64,000 bases of DNA. It comes from Paguma larvata (Eukaryota; Chordata; Mammalia; Carnivora; Viverridae). This document shows, piece by piece, positions 1-11,559 of this stretch (position 1 is its first letter; each line of letters starts with the position of its first letter). The position numbers and the translations under genes were made by a program. Below the pieces are notes generated by a model. It worked only from the letters and a program-made list of their open reading frames with translations. It had not been told where the DNA came from and did not search any database. The stretch is taken from contig CM057826.1 of assembly GCA_030068075.1 (NCBI GenBank), forward strand, positions 67,243,312 to 67,307,311, read 5' to 3'.

Positions 1-999
1 TGTTGCAAGATTGTGTGATTCTGAGCCTCCTTTTCTTCCAAACATTTTATTGCCTTATTTTTTAGAAGAATGAATTTTCTTATTTCTAAGACATTGAGAA
101 AGTACTCAATTTCTCTATATTTGTACCAAGAAGAAAGAAGCAGTTATCCATTTCTATTTCTTCTCTGTCACATTAGTTGCCAAGCTAATCTTCCTCGTAC
201 TTTCAGTGGACATTTGTCTCTCAGTTATTTATAGTCAACTAATGATCATTCTTTCGGAACTCTGTCTGTGTTCCACATGTTTGGTTGGAATAAGGCAGTC
301 AGTTGGCAAGAAAGTTCAATGAGGAAATCCCTCAAAAACTGGCTTCAGGATTTTCCATGTTTATTGTCGGTTAGAAATAGGACTCAGGAAGTACTCATTC
401 TGTACTTATCACCAGTAACACATCAGCGATTTACAATAAATGGAGGCATTCCCATGTGAATGGTAGCCTAGGTTCCTAAATATAGACCATGTGTGTGATT
501 GCACTTTTGTCACTAGGGTTTACATGCTTTAAGTAAATCTTGCATGTGGAAGACGGCATGATTCTTCTAGAAAATTCTCATGACTGTGGCTGCAGAAGCC
601 ACAAAGTTCAAAGGGGAGCCAAGAGTTGAGGCTGAGGGATAGCAAGGACCGAGAAAGAGAAGCGATTTCAATTTGCAGAAGGAATAAGACAAGTAAATGC
701 CTGACCTACTGGTGGCTTTATTTTTGAAAGAGTCTTAAAGATTTCTTGAGAAGTTAGGCAGAAAGACCTCAGACTGAGAATAAGGATGAGACAGAGGTTA
801 AACAGACATAACTACACTAAGAGCAATGAGTAAAAATCATTTCTAAAGCTGGAAAACTCAAGACAGAGTCCATTCATTCAGTAGCATTTATTAAGGCTCT
901 ACTGTATGTAAATCACCAATTATATTACTATGCACACTCCCCTCACTACTAAACAGATTGTTCCCCTTTCCTCTTCTCTTAGGAATTGCTCCTCATTCA
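1..999. other. No recognisable gene or repeat
   Basis: AT-rich sequence with only short open frames, none with a recognisable domain. The stretch near 868-912 (attcattcagtagcattta…) faintly resembles the 3' end of an L2 LINE on the minus strand, but it is too short and diverged to call. Confidence 0.6.
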
Positions 1000-1148
1000 T
1001 CTCATGGTGGTGAGATTGAGCCCCTCGTTGGGCTCTGTGCTGACAGCATGGAGCCTGTTTGGGGTTCTCTCTCCCTCTCTCTCTCTGACCCTCCCCCACT
1101 CATTCTCTCTCTCTCTCTCAAAATAAATAAATAAACTTTAAAAAAAGA
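1000..1148 (+). mobile_element. CAN-SINE (tRNA-Lys-derived), 5'-truncated
   Basis: The tRNA-like head is mostly missing. The body (gttgggctctgtgctgacag), the CT-rich stretch and the AAATAAATAAA tail before an A-run are clear. This order and orientation match feliform CAN-SINEs. No target-site duplication was found, which fits an old or truncated copy. Confidence 0.9.
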
Positions 1149-1481
1149 AAGTATATACTTTCTGTTTTGTTTTGTTTCTGTACGAGCCCTCCTAAGCCTA
1201 AGTTTGCCTTTTATTTTAGAATCATATTGAAGACCACATGGCATTTTAACTTACTGAATTTTTCTTACCAGGTTTTCTAATACAATAGACTCAGTAGATA
1301 CATGGTCACAATACCTGTGTTTAAATAATTGGTTGCTATCACATGACAATGACTGCCAATTTGTAATAGCGTGTTCACTGCCTTCTACCAAATTTCCACT
1401 CAGCAAGTCCCACTTTTTATAGTCTGTTATTTTCAACACCTTATTTCTGGGAACAAATTCTGTTTCCATTAAGATATATTT

Positions 1482-1568
1482 GGTTGGGATGCATCTGGTG
1501 TCCAATTCTTGATTTCGGCTCAGGTCATGATCTCATCGTTAGTGAGTTTGAGCCCCACATTGGGCTTT
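1482..1568 (+). mobile_element. CAN-SINE fragment (tRNA-like half only)
   Basis: Contains ttcggctcaggtcatgatct followed by a B-box-like segment (gtttgagccccacattgggc), then stops. The CT-rich half and tail are absent and the sequence passes directly into an AT-rich tract, so the element is 3'-truncated or the AT tract replaced its tail. Confidence 0.8.
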
Positions 1569-1570
1569 TG

Positions 1571-1765
1571 TATGTTTTATGTCAAATATATATATTATTA
1601 TGTCAAATATATATTATATTAAAACATATATTAATACAATATATCAATATATTATAAATAATAATACATGTTAATATTTAACATATATTAATATATTAAA
1701 TATGTATTATTGTGTCAAGTATATGTTAAAAGATATATTATGTCAAAAAGATACATTTATGTCAA
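1571..1765. repeat. AT-rich low-complexity tract
   Basis: Irregular runs of TATATTA/TTAATATA with a recurring tgtcaaatatata motif (near 1580, 1600, 1713 and 1743), which suggests local duplication of a unit of roughly 15-30 bp followed by decay. It begins where the neighbouring SINE fragment breaks off. Confidence 0.8.
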
Positions 1766-4484
1766 ATAAAAGAAATATTTGGTTGGAAATAACACAACAT
1801 GCAGAATGGCTTAAACATCTAAACTGATTTATTGGCTCATGTAATAAACGGTTTGGAAGTTAATGAAGGCATCAAGCATGATTTTATCAGGACTCTGGTT
1901 CCATTTCTCTGTGGTGCTTGGCTTTGCCCTCCTCTCTAGTTTGGTCTTCAGGTTGTCTTCTCTATGGTAGTGAAATGGCTGCCAATGGCTACCAAGGCTA
2001 CATGCTTCTTGTTTACAAATAATAATTTTCTCTATAAATTTCACATCTTTTCTCTCATACAATAGAGAGACAGAAGCTCTGGTTCACAACTAAGTTGTAA
2101 TTAATGGTTTCCATATCTTTATGTACTAACTCAACAGGTACTCCTGACAAAATGTAATCCCCTCACCAAATAAGGAGAGAGGAGATTTCAGTCCGCTTAC
2201 CTATTTTCACAAGCATTTTATTTCAGGATACTTCGTGTTAAGCACGTTTCCTCTTACCAGACTCTAAGTAAGTTTCAACTTTCTTCTTGTCCTCAAATAG
2301 GACATTTTTTCTTATTTCCAAACTGATGTCTGAGAGCAAGGAGGACACATGATTGTTGGTAAAAATGGAAAACCTTTGGGAAAGAAGTTGTCCCAGGTTA
2401 GAACCCTCTATTATGTTACCTTTTACTTTATGACTCTACTCCTGCTCTTAGATGTGTCAGTAGAAAGAGGAACAAGTCACCCTACAGGACAAACAGTTTT
2501 GGGATGATGTTACACATACACCCTGGAATTTAGCTATGTGACTGCAGTGAGGAGATCTGCTCCTTGACCTCTATGCCATCTCTGCAGAGGGTCCCTGGTC
2601 CCTACTTTGTACCCAGCACAGGTATATTTTAGAATCAGCTCTTATTGCTCTATTCCTTTTCACTAAGGCATAGGCAAACATATTATGGTTTTTAAATAGA
2701 ATTCAAACCACTTCCTTAAGAGCAGACTCAAGTATTAGATGTTCATGTGTAATATGGATTTATTTAGAACACCCAACCACATGTTCAAGTAAAAAGGAAA
2801 TAAAACAGATTAGAGTAAGATGTAGTCAAAGTGTTACTTAGTAATCTCCCAAGGCAGGGGTCCAACCCACTGACTCTCTGTCTGTGAAATGTATAGAGGT
2901 GTACCAAAGAAGGCCTAAGGAAAGCCAGGGGAAAATGCGGTTTTCCTTCTTAAGAGAATTTCTGATAAATTCTAAAAGAGAAAGAACAGAAAGGAATTTG
3001 GAGATTTGGAAAACACAACACAAATAGCTAGAAGTTGCAGCAAACAATATTATATTTGATGATTCAGATTCCTAATTCTCTCCCAAAATGCCATTATTTT
3101 GGACCATACATAGGGTTAGGTCTTACAAATCAGCCTTTCTCCATCACAATGCCCTTCTTGATTTAGATATCAAAACCAAGCAGAATACAGTCTGACACCA
3201 CCTTGGTCATGACAATAGATTAAAGACTATGCCATCCACTGCTGGACTGGGTATAGCTGGAGTTCCGTTAGTGGACAACCATCTAAATGGTTCAAGGCTC
3301 CTGTGGTACAGCACCCTCGATGTCTCAGGGCAAGTCTCACTCCTCTCCCAGACATCTCTCTTGTTTCCCAAGCAGCTCAAATGCCCAGAAATTCAACCAA
3401 GTGATAAATACAAATTAAACTTTTGGCTGTCCCCAACTTTATTATGAACACAGGGGAGAGCCAATTTAAGGGAATAAGCATTCAAGGGAAGACATAGTTA
3501 TTTTGTTATCGTTATGCACAAAAACAGGTGGATGCAAATTCCTCACTTTATTGCTTTGTTTGGTTTGCTTCATTTCCTCCCATCAAGACCTTCTCTCTCT
3601 TTCTATAACCTGTTTTGTATTCTGCTGGTAGATCTGGTTCCTCCTCAACACAGAAAGAAAGCTAAATTGTTTTTAGATAAAAATGTCATCTGCCTTCCTC
3701 AAAATGGGAAATTCAATCATACAAATGACTGTACAAATGACTGTGGAGGCTGGTTCTCCATTTCCAATGTGGTGTCACTTAGAATGAGATGTCCTTCAGC
3801 AGCTGTTGTGCATTATTACGGAGGCTGAAAGCCCATTCCTCCAATCACAGCAAAGGACACCCAAAGCTGCTGCTCCCTCCCTCAAACAAATCACTCCAGG
3901 CTGTAAAATCTTAATTGTCAACAGCAACCAAGAGTGCAGACTGCACAGAGGAAATCCAGTGCACCCAGCTTGGAGTATGGGCCAGAAACACAAAGAGGAG
4001 CAGAGACTTGTTGTGTGGTCCGGCGACACATAAGAACCTCTTCCAACTGTGACATTCTCTGTGAGGTAAAGGTATAGACGGCCTGAGAGTCCCAAGAGGG
4101 GAAGGGGCCACACAACTTGGAAACAGGTCACTTGGCTTCAACCAGATTTCCACTCCTCATTCTGACTAAATATCTCTTTGGGATTACTGCTCTTCTCTGT
4201 TTGATAGTGTTCTTTTGGTAAATTCAGAACCTGTTTTAAAGATCCTCCCTTTCAGTAGATGCAGTTTAAAGACAACTTTAGTTTTTGAAATACCCATATT
4301 ACACAGCCTCATGATTGGAGGGAAAAGGGCTAATTATTAAAGACATCGGCCAAGGAACAGTCAGTGGAGATCTACAACCGGTTCATTCTAATGAGCTTAG
4401 ATAACTGTTAACCCCAACAAGAATGGGAGCAATAAATTAAAGTGCACTAGTTGACATCCACAGAGATGGTGAAAGGAAGGGAAG
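1766..4484. other. No recognisable gene; possible faint old repeats
   Basis: No open frame here has recognisable homology. 1780-2060 (gcttaaacatctaaactgatttattggctc…) has the look of an old mammalian interspersed repeat whose family I cannot name. 4040-4160 (gtgaggtaaaggtatagacg… then cacaacttggaaacaggtca) weakly resembles a MIR core, below the level of a firm call. Confidence 0.5.
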
Positions 4485-4700
4485 TATTTGTATGCCTGTT
4501 TGGGGCCAGGCCTCAGTATGAGGGAGTTTCATATACATTATCTCATATAGTCCTAAAAAACCCTGTTAGATAAGAATTATAACTTCCGTTTTTACAGGTA
4601 AGAATAGTGAAGTTGACAATATTTAAATTGACCAAGTTTTTATATAGAGAGTGAGTGAACTAGAATTTGACCTGTCTAGCTCTATGCTCTTTTCATTAAA
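4485..4700 (+). mobile_element. MIR SINE relic
   Basis: The order of landmarks follows the MIR consensus: gccaggcctcagtatg, tacattatctcatatagtcct, ctgttagataagaattat, tttttacaggtaagaatagtga, and a tail ending ctatgctcttttcatt. It is heavily diverged, as expected of a Mesozoic element. Some MIRs act as enhancers, but nothing here shows that. Confidence 0.75.
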
Positions 4701-5070
4701 CATTTCAATTTCAGGCATATTACTTCAAGAAAGTAGATTTAAGTAAACCTTTCCCTCTGTGGGCCTGATGAATTTTAAGAGTAAGTACTATACGGGAATT
4801 TGCGCCGGGGAGGAGTAAATTACTCATACCTTTAGTAATAAAACTTTTTCTCCTGTTTTTCCACCTCTAAAACCTTCTCTTCCCTTTTCCTATTTGCATA
4901 AGCATGAGGATTTACAATAGAGTAAAAATGTTAATTCTAAGAGAAATGTAATTATATTCCTCAAAAAAAGTGGCCGCCCAGGAGAATCCATATAATTCTT
5001 TCCCTCATCAAAAGTTACCCTTCCAAAAACCAAAAACAAAACAAACAAGCAAACAAAACAATAGACAGGA

Positions 5071-5107
5071 ACACACACACACACACGCACACACATACAC
5101 ACACACA
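5071..5107. repeat. (CA)n microsatellite, interrupted
   Basis: About 18 CA dinucleotides with single interruptions (gcac, atac). It is likely length-variable between individuals, although the interruptions lower its mutability. The roughly 330-370 bp on either side (4701-5070 and 5108-5443) show nothing recognisable. Confidence 0.95.
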
Positions 5108-5443
5108 TCTCAGAAAAATTCTACATGTGTCTCCTAGCCTGGCTGGTAAACTCCTTATGGAAAGAAATCATTGGTCTGAGACCTCATCAAGAACTGAGGA
5201 ACTCACATTGGAAGTGAATGGTGGTGTGGCTGACTTAGCCACTGCTCAAATTGCTGGGGTGGATCTGAGTATTTATCTTGAGGGAGCCCAGGGTTTAGAG
5301 AGCCGAGGGATAAGGGAAGCCAGCCAATACTCTGCAGGAGAAATGCAGGATGGGGTCAGAGGTAGGACTGAAGCTGAAAGTACAGAGCCAAGAGGTTAGA
5401 GTCTGGTGGAAACAGAGATCTAGGTACAAGGAGGGAAAAACAA

Positions 5444-5697
5444 GAGTGAGGACGATCATGGGACACCTGGATGGCTCAGTGGGTTGAGCATCCAACTCTT
5501 GGTTTTGGCTTAGGTCATGATCTCATGGTTTTGTGAGTTCAAGCCTGCATCAGGTTCTGTGCTGGCAGCGTGCTGCGTCAGGCTCTGTGCTTGAGATTCT
5601 CTCTCTCTCCTCTCCCTCATCCCCTCCACCACTCGCACTGTCTCTGTCTCTGCCCAAATAAATAAACAAACTTTAAAAAAAGGAGTGAGGACGATCA
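5444..5697 (+). mobile_element. Full-length CAN-SINE with perfect target-site duplication
   Basis: The body at 5459-5682 starts gggacacctggatggctcag, carries A- and B-box-like regions, has a CT-rich stretch and ends in an A-rich tail. It is flanked by the 15-bp direct repeat GAGTGAGGACGATCA at 5444-5458 and 5683-5697, which proves retrotransposition by target-primed reverse transcription. A partial internal duplication (gctggcagcgtgctgcgtca next to a second ggctctgtgct) distinguishes this copy. Confidence 0.96.
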
Positions 5698-6476
5698 ACA
5701 TGAAGCTTTGAAGAATATGTGCATCTTTCCACTTTGGGATGGTTCAATTTTTAAAGTATACTGCCCGTAAGGTGGGTGGTATGTGTTAGATAGGACAAGT
5801 ACCTAAAATGGAGACTCACAAAAATGATCCATACAACACATGTGGGTTTTATTGTTGTTATTATTATCATATTACCTTAGGTCAGCATTTCCCAATCTCA
5901 ACACCTAACAGCTCCATTCTTTCCCCTTGAGAATACATTTGTCCTTTTTGTTTCTGTGAGGATGATCTTCCTTGATGCACACAGGTCACTGTGCTTCAAT
6001 CTTACATATTTTCTGACCTCCCTTTTCTTGCCATGTTTCCTATATCTACATTATTCCAAATGTGACTTGCATGCTTTTACATTTTCTACTTAGTTGTACA
6101 ATCATTCATCTGCTTCCTTCTCACAAAATTTGCTGAGAAAAGATTTACAGTCTGTGGAAACAGTGCACTATTACCTGTAAGGTAAAAGGGAGACACTCAG
6201 AACATCAGCATGGGGATAATTCTCTAGCCATGGAGTCCACGGAAACCCGTCCTCTTATACAAACATTCCATTTTAGTGTTACACAAAGAATAACCTAGTA
6301 CCTAAAGAGTCCCCCTAGAAGTTAAGTAAGCACTATTATAAACTTGTTTTGCAACACCTATGTAAGGGACATTATGATTCAACATTGAATAATAAAACAT
6401 TGAAATACAAAACAACCTGCTGTTATGCTCAAAATAAAACTGACGTAATTCTTATTTTTTAAAATAAACCTAGCTT
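5698..6476. other. No recognisable feature
   Basis: AT-rich sequence without a recognisable gene or repeat. It ends at the first of two adjacent SINEs. Confidence 0.5.
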
Positions 6477-6683
6477 ATTTTAATGTTTATTTTTGAGAGA
6501 GAGAGACAAGCACAAGCGGGGGTGGGGGGAGGCAGAGAAAGAGGGAGACATAGAATCTGAAGCAGGCTCCAGGCTATAAGTTGTCAGTACAGAGCCCGAC
6601 AGGGGGCTTGAACTCACACACCGTGAGAGCATGACCTGAGCTGAAGTTGGACGCTTAACTGGCTGAGCCACCCAGGCATGCCC
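6477..6683 (-). mobile_element. CAN-SINE, minus strand, near full length
   Basis: Reads in reverse as tail (taatgtttatttttgagag), purine-rich body, aagcaggctccaggct, then the tRNA-like head ending gagccacccaggcatgccc. The short motif aattctt lies on both sides (near 6447 and 6685), a possible weak target-site duplication. Confidence 0.92.
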
Positions 6684-6710
6684 ACAATTCTTTTTTTCTG
6701 TGGTTGTTAA

Positions 6711-6905
6711 TTTTTTAATTTTTTTATTTTTGAGACAGTACAAGTGGGGGATGGGCAGAGAGAGAGAGAGAGAGGGGTACAGAGAATTGAAACAGGCTGT
6801 GCACTGTCAGGGCAGAGCCTGATCTGGGGTTCAAATTCAGGAACTCTGAGATCACGACCTGAGTTGAAGTCAAATGTTTAACTAACTGAGCCACCCACGC
6901 GCCCC
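6711..6905 (-). mobile_element. CAN-SINE, minus strand, second of a tandem pair
   Basis: Same orientation as the copy ending 27 bp upstream but clearly a separate, more diverged insertion (gaaacaggctgtgcactgtc in the body). The motif caattctt before it (near 6685) recurs after it (gcaattctt near 6915), consistent with insertion into the same target. Confidence 0.92.
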
Positions 6906-6923
6906 AGCATGGATGCAATTCTT

Positions 6924-8544
6924 AAGTTAAAACTTGGAAAGTAGGTTATCACCATCTAAAGGTGAACTCAGGTTGGAATGAGAACCCTCTCAAAGTGTTT
7001 GCCTGATCCTGCACCCCTCCCTGGAGAAGAGTGGCACTTGGAGTTATCTTTCCTTGGCCAATGCACTCGTACTCTGTCAAGAAGAAAAAAAAATCCTTCG
7101 AATACATGTACCCTGAAAGGAATATCACTGAAGTGTAAGAACAGTAAGCCCATCCTTTCATTCCCTCTGTACACACTTCTTTGGAGCATCAGAGAGGTGT
7201 CAAGACCCTGGGCTCTGCAATCAGGTTGATTCCAGCAAGTCTCTGAACCAACGCTAAGTCCATTTGGGACAGAAATCAAGAGGGTAATATATTCTGCCCT
7301 CTCAAGCTCTGGAGCATGCTTTGATAGAATGTTTCAAATCAATACAACGCAAGTCACACTTTAAAGTTCTTTAGGACTGAAATGTGCCTGAGAACAGGTT
7401 GCCAGCATATTGAGCCAGAATTCACAAATTTATTCTTTTGAATACAGAAAACCTCCTGAGGTCTCTTCACTACATCACCACACGGTCTCCTTTAGAGGGC
7501 TCATAGTTGGGCCGGTTAAGAGCAACTCTGAACACTATCACTCCTATAATATCTGCTTGAGGCTGAAAGACTCTTCTAACTCAGTATTTGTTGTGTTTGC
7601 AGATCTTTTTTGGTCTCTTATGATTTGGAAATGGGAATGCACAGCTGCAGAGTAGCAATCAAAGTGGGGGAGGTGATCATTTACATTCTAACACACAGAG
7701 ACTTCCTAGTCAAGGTTACTTATAAATCAAATAGACGTCATTTCATAAACACCCCCAAACAACTGTACTCCATTACCAAAATGGGAAGCAGTGCTGTTAA
7801 TGGGTATCTAAGGACTTAAATCAATTTAACTTACAGGCACTCAGCTGCTACAACAGTTGTGAACATATCTGAATGTTAATAAACACTGATTAGTATTAAT
7901 ATCATACAAGACTTTAAATGTGGCTGGCATGAAATTCTCAATCTAATGAACAGAGAAGCCTGTTGACAAAGATATATTCTCTATTCCCTTGTCTAAAGAA
8001 ATTTTCCACAGGTTTGACAGTATTACCATCAGTTTCATAAAGATATTATGGCATTTTGCTAGTGTTAGATACTATATCACTCTCATGAAAAGTGAGTAAC
8101 TACAAGACTCACATGTCACTCAGAGACAACACCGAAATGATACAGAGCAAATCCAGGAGCAAGTGGAATGTGAAAATTAGGACCAAACAGAGTGAAGATA
8201 TGCAGACTGTGATCACACAGAACTGCTAGGGAGTGAGGGCCTGCTCCTCAGAGGAGAAGTTGACAGCAGCCATGACCTGCGTAAGAGCGATAATGCGGGG
8301 ACATGGCTCCACTTTTGTTTCCTTTCAACAGGAGTGTAAAGGAGCAAAATGAAGCGAAGTGAAACCTATCAATTGGAATTGCAAAGATGTCTGATTTTAG
8401 AAAGTTTAATGGGAACTCTGAGCTCTGATTTCTATTTTCTCACTCACCATGATTTGCCAGGACTACCCTGTGAAGTGAGACAACGGGACTCAGAGTGAAT
8501 AGTTAATTGTTAGAACTAGTATGGATCAGTGGGTTTTACTTGAA
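6924..8544. other. No recognisable feature
   Basis: About 1.6 kb with no recognisable gene or repeat. Overlapping short open frames on both strands around 6950-7280 have no domain I recognise and lack splice or poly(A) context. Confidence 0.5.
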
Positions 8545-8850
8545 TGGTAACTATTGTCTAGGATACTTATATATATTTTTAATGGATATACTGAAGTATA
8601 AATGTAAAATGTATAGTATAAATGTATATATCGAAAGTGTACTCCCTGATGTTTTAACATATGTATACGTTGTGAGATGATCACCACAATCGAGGTAAGT
8701 AACATATCAATCACTTCATATGGTTACCATACTTTTGTTTGTCTTTTTATTAATGGTGAGAACACTTAGGCAGATTTCAAGTATATACTACACTACTGTT
8801 AACTATGGTCACCATGTTCTACAGTAGGTCTCCAGGGCTCATTCATCACA
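8545..8850 (-). mobile_element. L1 LINE 3'-UTR fragment, minus strand
   Basis: Matches, read in reverse, the 3' UTR of L1MA/L1MB-age elements: gttttaacatatgtatacgt, gatgatcaccacaatcgagg, gtggttaccat-like segments, and ttaactatggtcaccatgtt followed by ctacagtaggtctccagg. There is no coding potential. Confidence 0.75.
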
Positions 8851-8865
8851 AAGGTGACACTGCAG

Positions 8866-9015
8866 TGTGATTCGGGGAAGGATTCTCTTTTCAATAACTG
8901 GTACTGGATAAACTGGATATCCACATGGAAGGAAAAAAAGGAATCTTTAACCACTCCCCAACCATATACAAAAAGAAAATTCTAAGAGGGCTGCGGATTC
9001 AAATGCGAAAGGTAC
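8866..9015 (+). mobile_element. L1 ORF2 fragment, plus strand
   Basis: Contains ttcaataactggtactggat, aaactggatatccacatgga and accatatacaaaaagaaaat, the signature of the downstream (post-RT) part of ORF2. It is out of frame and diverged. It lies head-on to the minus-strand L1 3'-UTR piece only 15 bp away. Confidence 0.75.
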
Positions 9016-9023
9016 AAGTTTCC

Positions 9024-9241
9024 TTTTTAATTTTTTTAATTTTTTAATTTTTTTTGAGAGAGAGCGAGTGAGTAGAGAAGGCCAGTGAGAGTATGAGAGA
9101 GAGGGATGGAGGGAGAATTTTAAGCAGGCTCCACGCTCAGCACAGAGTCCGATGTGGTGCTCAGTACCATCACCCTGGAATCATGACCTGAGCTGAAATC
9201 AAGAGTCAGCTGCTCAACTGACTGAGCCACCCAGGCACCCC
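9024..9241 (-). mobile_element. CAN-SINE, minus strand, older subtype
   Basis: Tail of T-runs, purine-rich body, aagcaggctccacgctcagc, then atcaagagtcagctgctcaa and the head gagccacccaggcacccc. The ccacgctcag and atcaagagtc variants mark an older carnivoran subtype than the caggctctgag copies elsewhere in the window. Confidence 0.92.
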
Positions 9242-9261
9242 ATCTTTGCTTTATATGGGCT

Positions 9262-9423
9262 TTTGAGGTCCTAATAACACAGTTTCTTTATCTGGGTGCT
9301 ATTATACAGGTGTGCTCAGTTTGGAAAACCGCATACAACTGTGCACTTACAATTGGTTTACTTCTCTGTAATAAATGTTGTACATCTGTTAGAGCTGTTA
9401 TACTTCAATAAGTTTTAAAAATC
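9262..9423 (+). mobile_element. L1M 3'-end fragment
   Basis: tctgggtgctattatacagg, gtgctcagtttggaaaaccg, aactgtgcacttacaattgg and a final ttatacttcaataagtttta match the 3' terminus of old L1M elements, ending in a short A-rich tail. Confidence 0.65.
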
Positions 9424-9424
9424 A

Positions 9425-9775
9425 AGTAACATCTGAACTTAAATGTTAACAGGTCCTTACTCTCTCCTTCTACTTACAGAAAAGTTGAAAGATTGTTAAT
9501 ACAAGAAGCACACATATAATGTACACCTATATTCACCCTCTCTCTTTCTGTCCACCCACATACATATCCTTTTTAACTGAACCAGTTATGAGTAGGTTGT
9601 AGATATGACTACATTTCACTTCTAAATTCTTCATTGTGTATCTCCTAAGAACAAGGACATGACCACATAAGTACTACATAACCACAATTCTATTCTCATA
9701 TTTTTAAAATTAAGTATCTTCTGTAAATTAAGATTCATACTTTCCCAATTGTCTCAGTAATGTTGTACAGTTTTT
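9425..9775. mobile_element. L1M 3'-UTR-like relic
   Basis: cttacagaaaagttgaaaga, gaaccagttatgagtaggtt, atctcctaagaacaaggaca, ataaccacaattctattctc and cccaattgtctcagtaatgt occur in the order seen in a common old L1M 3' region. Orientation is not assigned because the element is partial. Confidence 0.55.
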
Positions 9776-10246
9776 TTTTGTGTGTGTGTTTTTGAAGAGT
9801 CAGACTCCTAACAATTAGTTGTCAAGTCTCTTCAGCAGCAACTGCTCTCTTTCTCTCTCCCTGCCCCAGGAGGGAGGCTTTCTACCATGTCTGCCTTGCC
9901 CCTGGTCTCTGAAAGCACCCATGGCATCTGTGCAATGGGCTGGAAGTGCTAGGACAGCTCTTGAGGCTCCCAGAGGCCACATGCTGTTAAGCTTGCTCAC
10001 CCTCAATGCTCAGCAATTCATTAAAGCGTTGATCTGAAATTTTAAACTCATTTGTAGAGTGACCCCATCTTCCTCTGTCCTGCCCCAGGCAAACCAGTGC
10101 TCCTGTACCTTCTCTTCCTGGAGGCATCCATTTTTTCCCCTTAGATTTCACGATAGGTGGATCCGCTGAAAAACTTAAGCTTAGCTTGCTATTTATTCAG
10201 TCTGTGCTTGAAGTTTCTCTGGATATATCATTACCTTTAAAGTTAT
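9776..10246. other. No recognisable feature
   Basis: Contains a short T/TG run (9769-9790) and overlapping short frames on both strands at about 9815-10037 with no recognisable domain. Confidence 0.5.
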
Positions 10247-10290
10247 TATGTTGTTGTTATTGGTGGTGGTGGTGTTGTTGTTGGTGGTGG

Positions 10291-10333
<43 letters not shown>
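10247..10333. repeat. Compound microsatellite (TTG)n-(TGG)n-(GT)20
   Basis: A pyrimidine-free stretch apart from T: ttgttgttattggtggtggt…, then 20 uninterrupted GT units at 10294-10333. The pure GT run is a good candidate for length polymorphism and can adopt Z-DNA. The open frames across it (low-complexity Cys/Val protein) are artefacts of the repeat. Confidence 0.97.
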
Positions 10334-10334
<1 letters not shown>

Positions 10335-11555
10335 ATGTGTTTTGAGGCTATTTTTTTCTCTATTTTTGTTCTATTTGCTTTCTATATTCTGGGAATTTCC
10401 CACATTTTTTTATATGTTGATAGCACAATTTGTAGATATGCTTTCTTGTGCTGCTAAAGATTTATTCATAGTAAAATATATTTTCTATTGCTAAAAGGGA
10501 TTTGAGGTAGAGAGAGGTAAATGCATGTGCTCATTCCATTATTTTGCTTTAATTTCTATTTTGATTCTTTTAACTTTACATCAAGATTTCTTGCAATTAG
10601 CATTGACTATCTACAAGTAGATGATTTCATCAACTCTCAAATTGTTATCCCCACCCCTTCACTCTCCTAATTTTTGTTCTTCCCTCCTTTGCTCTCTAAA
10701 TAAAGAGAATAGAGATAAGGCAGTTATGAAAATCAAATACCACTTTTGCTTCTGTGTTCACCCACTGTGGGGAAAAAGTCGATTTTGGTTACAATTTCTC
10801 CCCAAAATGAAGATCCTGTAGTATTTGATTTCCTCCCCATCTGAATACCCAATGTGTGGATAACTGGAATGTTTTGATGAAATAGGCCTATTCAATAAGC
10901 AATCAAAAGCACAAAGAAAGCGGAATCAAGTTGATAACCTCTCTTAGGGAACTAAGATGGAAGTGGACAGCACAACCTCAAAGAGAATAATGAGGTTTCC
11001 TAATTGAATTACAAAGTGTGGTATGTCTTATCAACAGATAACGTGGCATAGTGCAGCCCATGATTAAAGAGAAAGATTTTAAAGAATTAGGTTTTAAAAG
11101 GGACATAAAGGTTTTTAGATCAAATAACATATACAACTTATAAATATATACAAATATATATTCACATTGCTTGTCCAACTCACAGAACAAGATGGTCTGA
11201 TTTGAACTAAATTTCCAGTAGAATTGTGCGCTAAATGCATACGAGAGACCGGAGCATAAATTCAAGCCCTGAGAGAGTAACAGTAACTGACATATAGGAC
11301 AGAGGAGAGCTGTTTTACATGTTCTTTCAGCAGAAAGTATAGGAAAGGGAATCGGAGGGATAAATGTTTCAGAGAAAGCTAAGTCTTGCAAAATGGACCA
11401 GGTGAAAAGAATATTAATTCTAATATACAAGGCAAGCATTCAAGGGTGAAGGACTAGAGATGGTAATCCATCCTTCTCCATGCCAGATTGAGTGCCACCC
11501 ATACCATGCCAGGAAAACATTCTATTTAGGGCCATGAACTTGGTGGAAAATTGAG
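10334..11555. other. Unexplained stretch with a 153-codon minus-strand frame
   Basis: No repeat family recognised. The minus-strand frame at 10978-11439 encodes 153 residues rich in Leu, Ile, Ser and Cys, with hydrophobic runs but no domain I know, no nearby Kozak-like start, no recognisable promoter and no evident splice partner. In about 70% AT DNA a frame of this length can occur by chance, so I do not call a gene. Confidence 0.45.
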
Positions 11556-11559
11556 TAGC

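Noticed and set aside
10186..10494. Frames encoding runs of Val-Cys and Leu-Val
   Set aside because: Produced by the (TGG)n and (GT)n microsatellite; no non-repeat domain.
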